DNA of 64,000 bases from positions 1 through 64,000 of the forward strand of contig JAEWFT010000035.1 in NCBI GenBank assembly GCA_023388715.1. The letters run 5' to 3'. The notes beneath the pieces are model-generated. The model had not been told where the DNA came from. It did no database searches and was given only the letters and a program-made list of their open reading frames with translations. The position numbers and the translations under genes were made by a program. This document shows positions 61,694 through 64,000 of the stretch, in pieces (the first letter of the stretch is position 1; each line of letters starts with the position of its first letter). The stretch comes from Pseudomonadota bacterium (GTDB lineage Bacteria > Pseudomonadota > Gammaproteobacteria > Xanthomonadales > Xanthomonadaceae).

Positions 61694-64000
61694 TCAGGCG
61701 GCTTCGCGGTCCGCGCCCTTGCCCTCGTGGCCGTGCATGGCGGCGTAGCCCGCGGAGCGAAGCTCGGCAGGGTCGAAGTCATCGACCATGATCGCGTCCA
61801 GCGTCATCTCGCGCAGTTCCTCCAGCTGCCTGCGCTCCTCGGCGGTGATCCAGCCCTCGCGCACGCCCTCGTCGAGCTGCGCCGGGAACTCCAGCGCCTC
61901 GATGTCGCTGTTCTTCAGCGCCTTCTGGAACTTGCGCTCCACCGGCTCGGCCAGTACCACCTTCGGCAGGTAGCTGACGATGCGGCCGGCCGGGTTGCGT
62001 GCATGTGGCGCGGTGTGCACGCCCTCGGCCAGGCGCTCGCGTACCTCGCCCGGCGTCATCAGCAGCGAGGCGACCTTGTGCCCCAGGCGGTCGCTGGGCG
62101 CCTGCGCGCGGCGGCCCCACGGGAACACCAAGAGCCACAGCAGCCAGCCGACCGGGCGCACCGGGAAGTTGCGCAGGGCGGTGGACAGCGCGGTCTCGAT
62201 CTTGTTCACCGCATCGTGCACCGCCCACGCCAGCAGCGGCTGGTCGCCCGCGGGCGCGCCGGCATCCTGGTGGCGCTTGAGCATCGCGCTGACGATGTAG
62301 AGCTGGCTGAGCACGTCGCCCAGGCGGCCCGACAGCGACTCCTTGAACTTCAGCTTGCCGCCCAGCATCAGCATCGAGGTGTCGGCCATCAGCGCCAGCG
62401 CCGCGGAATAGCGGTTGAGCTTGCGGAAGTAGCGACGGGTGTCGTCGTTGCCGGGCGCACTGCCGAAGCGCGCGCCGGTCAGCCCGAACCACCAGCTGCG
62501 CACCGCGTTGCTGATCGCGAAGCCAAGGTGGCCGAACAGCGCCTGGTCGAACTGGTCGATGCGCTGCTGCGGATCGGCCAGCTGCGCCGCCTTCATTTCC
62601 TTCATCACCCACGGGTGGCAGAGGATCGCACCTTGGCCGAAGATCATCAGCGAGCGGGTCATGATGTTGGCGCCCTCGACCGTGATCGCGATCGGCGCGG
62701 CCTGGTAGCTCCGCCCGGCGAAGTTGCGCGGGCCGAGGATGATGCCCTTGCCGCCCAGGATGTCCATGCTGTCCAGCGAGACCTTGCGGCCCATCTCGGT
62801 GCAGTGGTACTTGGCGATCGTCGACGGGACCGCCGGGTTCTCGCCGCGCGCCACCGCCGCCGCGGTCGCCTCGCTCAACGCGCTGCAGGCATAGGCATTG
62901 CCGCCGATCCGTGCCAGCGCTTCCTCCACGCCCTCGAAGCGGCCGATCGACAGTCCGAATTGCTTGCGGATGCGCGCATAGCTGCCCACCGCCACCGCGC
63001 CCATCTTGGAGCCGCCGCTGGCGGTCGAGGGCAGGGTGATCGAGCGGCCGATCGACAGGCATTCCATCAGCATGCGCCAGCCCTGGCCGGCGTAATCCTC
63101 GCCACCGATCAGCTGCGACAGCGGCACGAACACGTCGCGGCCGCGGATCGGGCCGTTCTGGAACGTCGAGTTCAGCGGCATGTGGCGGCGGCCGATCTCC
63201 AGCCCGGGCGTGTCGGCCGGCACCAGCGCCAGCGAGATGCCGATGTCGCGCGTCTCGCCCAGCAGGCCGTCCGGGTCGTACATCCGGAACGCCACCCCGA
63301 TCAGGGTCGCGACCGGCGCCAGGGTGATGTAGCGCTTGTTGAGGGTCAGGCGGATGCCCAGCACGTTGGCGCCATTCCACTCGCCCATGCAGACGATGCC
63401 GTAGTCGGGGATCGAGGTGGCGTCCGAGCCGGCGAACGGGCCCGTCAGCGCGAAGCAGGGCACCTCGCGGCCATCGGCCAGGCGCGGCAGGTAGGCCTGT
63501 TTCTGCTCGGCGGTGCCGTAATGCATCAGCAGTTCGGCCGGGCCCAGCGAATTCGGCACGCCGACGGTGGAGCTGACCACCGCGCTGACCGAGGCCAGCT
63601 TCTGGATCACCTTGTGGTTCATCAGCGCGGAGAAGCCCAGCCCGCCGTACTCCTTGGGGATGTTCAGCCCGAAGAAGCGGTTGCGCTTGATGAAGTCCCA
63701 CATCTCCGGCGGCAGGTCGGCGCGGACGTGGGTGATGTCCCAGTCGTCGGTCATCCGGCACAGCTCTTCGCAGGGACCATCCAGGAAGGCCTGCTCCTCG
63801 GCGGTCAGTTCGGGCTTGGGCTGGCCCAGCAACTGCTGCCAGTCCGGCTTGCCGGAAAACAGCTGGCCCTCGAAGCCGACCGTGCCCGACTCCAGCGCGG
63901 TGCGCTCCGTGTCCGACAGCGGCGGCAGGATCCGGGTATAGAACGTGAGCAGCGGGGCGGTGATCAGCGGCTTGCGCAGTTGTGGCAGCAGCAGCGGCAG
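61694..64000 (-). CDS. fadE: Acyl-CoA dehydrogenase FadE, 5' end outside window
   Basis: First oxidation of beta-oxidation. At least 768 residues are visible; E. coli FadE has 814, so only about 50 N-terminal residues are missing. The frame runs to the window edge: upstream of an internal TTG it reads LPPLSDTERTALESGTVGFEGQLF and SGKPDWQQ, matching FadE. Conserved LNIPKEYGGLGFSALMNHKV, SVGVPNSLGPAELLMHYG-like region, CFALTGPFAGSDATSIPD, LSIGRSITLPS and MDILGGKGI follow. The extra C-terminal domain of the long FadE type is present (WITAEERRQLEELREMTLDAI). Confidence 0.95.
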   Translation of the reverse strand: MPLLLPQLRKPLITAPLLTFYTRILPPLSDTERTALESGTVGFEGQLFSGKPDWQQLLGQPKPELTAEEQAFLDGPCEELCRMTDDWDITHVRADLPPEMWDFIKRNRFFGLNIPKEYGGLGFSALMNHKVIQKLASVSAVVSSTVGVPNSLGPAELLMHYGTAEQKQAYLPRLADGREVPCFALTGPFAGSDATSIPDYGIVCMGEWNGANVLGIRLTLNKRYITLAPVATLIGVAFRMYDPDGLLGETRDIGISLALVPADTPGLEIGRRHMPLNSTFQNGPIRGRDVFVPLSQLIGGEDYAGQGWRMLMECLSIGRSITLPSTASGGSKMGAVAVGSYARIRKQFGLSIGRFEGVEEALARIGGNAYACSALSEATAAAVARGENPAVPSTIAKYHCTEMGRKVSLDSMDILGGKGIILGPRNFAGRSYQAAPIAITVEGANIMTRSLMIFGQGAILCHPWVMKEMKAAQLADPQQRIDQFDQALFGHLGFAISNAVRSWWFGLTGARFGSAPGNDDTRRYFRKLNRYSAALALMADTSMLMLGGKLKFKESLSGRLGDVLSQLYIVSAMLKRHQDAGAPAGDQPLLAWAVHDAVNKIETALSTALRNFPVRPVGWLLWLLVFPWGRRAQAPSDRLGHKVASLLMTPGEVRERLAEGVHTAPHARNPAGRIVSYLPKVVLAEPVERKFQKALKNSDIEALEFPAQLDEGVREGWITAEERRQLEELREMTLDAIMVDDFDPAELRSAGYAAMHGHEGKGADREAA

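Overview
The window is about 64 kb of very GC-rich (roughly 68-70 %, my estimate), densely packed bacterial chromosome. Gene content and order (gap-pgk-pyk-fba glycolytic block with a class I aldolase, thiS-thiG-trmB, ahcY-metF under an S-adenosylhomocysteine riboswitch, gcvT-gcvH, a GDSL autotransporter esterase, uup, an AlgP-like lysine/alanine-rich protein) point to a gammaproteobacterium of the Xanthomonadaceae/Lysobacteraceae (Lysobacter, Luteimonas, Thermomonas, Xanthomonas and relatives). I could not run a search, so the genus is open. I see no phage, plasmid, IS element or CRISPR array; this is mostly core chromosome with a few accessory operons.

Layout. 1-3.2 kb: 3' part of an RND pump, thioredoxin 2 and a lipoprotein-like phosphatase. 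3.2-4.1 kb: S1/P1 nuclease. 4.2-9.9 kb: lower glycolysis (gap, pgk, pyk, class I fba) with a lipid A-type acyltransferase just before fba. 10-15.6 kb: small membrane protein, RND adaptor and pump, TrmH-type RNA methyltransferase. 15.6-19.4 kb: mscL, FAH-family hydrolase, Rieske protein, SLC13/RCK_C permease. 19.4-21.2 kb: trmB, thiG, thiS. 21.3-24.9 kb: autotransporter esterase, tRNA-Gly(CCC), RimK-like ligase, small exported protein. 25-28 kb: OmpR/HK two-component pair and ilvE. 28-29.3 kb: two tandem exported paralogues. 29.4-37.6 kb: the methyl cycle (metF, ahcY with riboswitch, metK), interrupted by uup and an S9 peptidase. 37.7-45.6 kb: a minus-strand run of six genes: DUF1232-like protein, ECF sigma factor, divergent second sigma-like protein, giant Ser/Thr kinase with beta-propeller, secreted Rossmann-like protein, DUF3187-type outer-membrane barrel. 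45.6-48.9 kb: dusB, ribokinase, NupG-type nucleoside transporter. 49-53 kb: GDT1/UPF0016 exporter, stomatin/NfeD pair, gcvT, gcvH. 53-54 kb: a probable 6S-like ncRNA and an H1-like basic protein. 54-64 kb: serine beta-lactamase-like hydrolase, LemA and M48 protease, GMC oxidoreductase, NTP/NDP-type transporter, DUF4442 hotdog protein and the 3' part of fadE.

Regulation visible in the DNA. Many -10 boxes are followed by a GC-rich discriminator, often GGGCG. Five genes carry a TA/CA-type -10 box exactly 6 nt before the ATG, implying leaderless mRNAs. Several promoters are built onto the stop codon of the previous gene. The best candidate for an undescribed system is the sigma-sigma'-kinase-envelope run at 37.8-45.6 kb.
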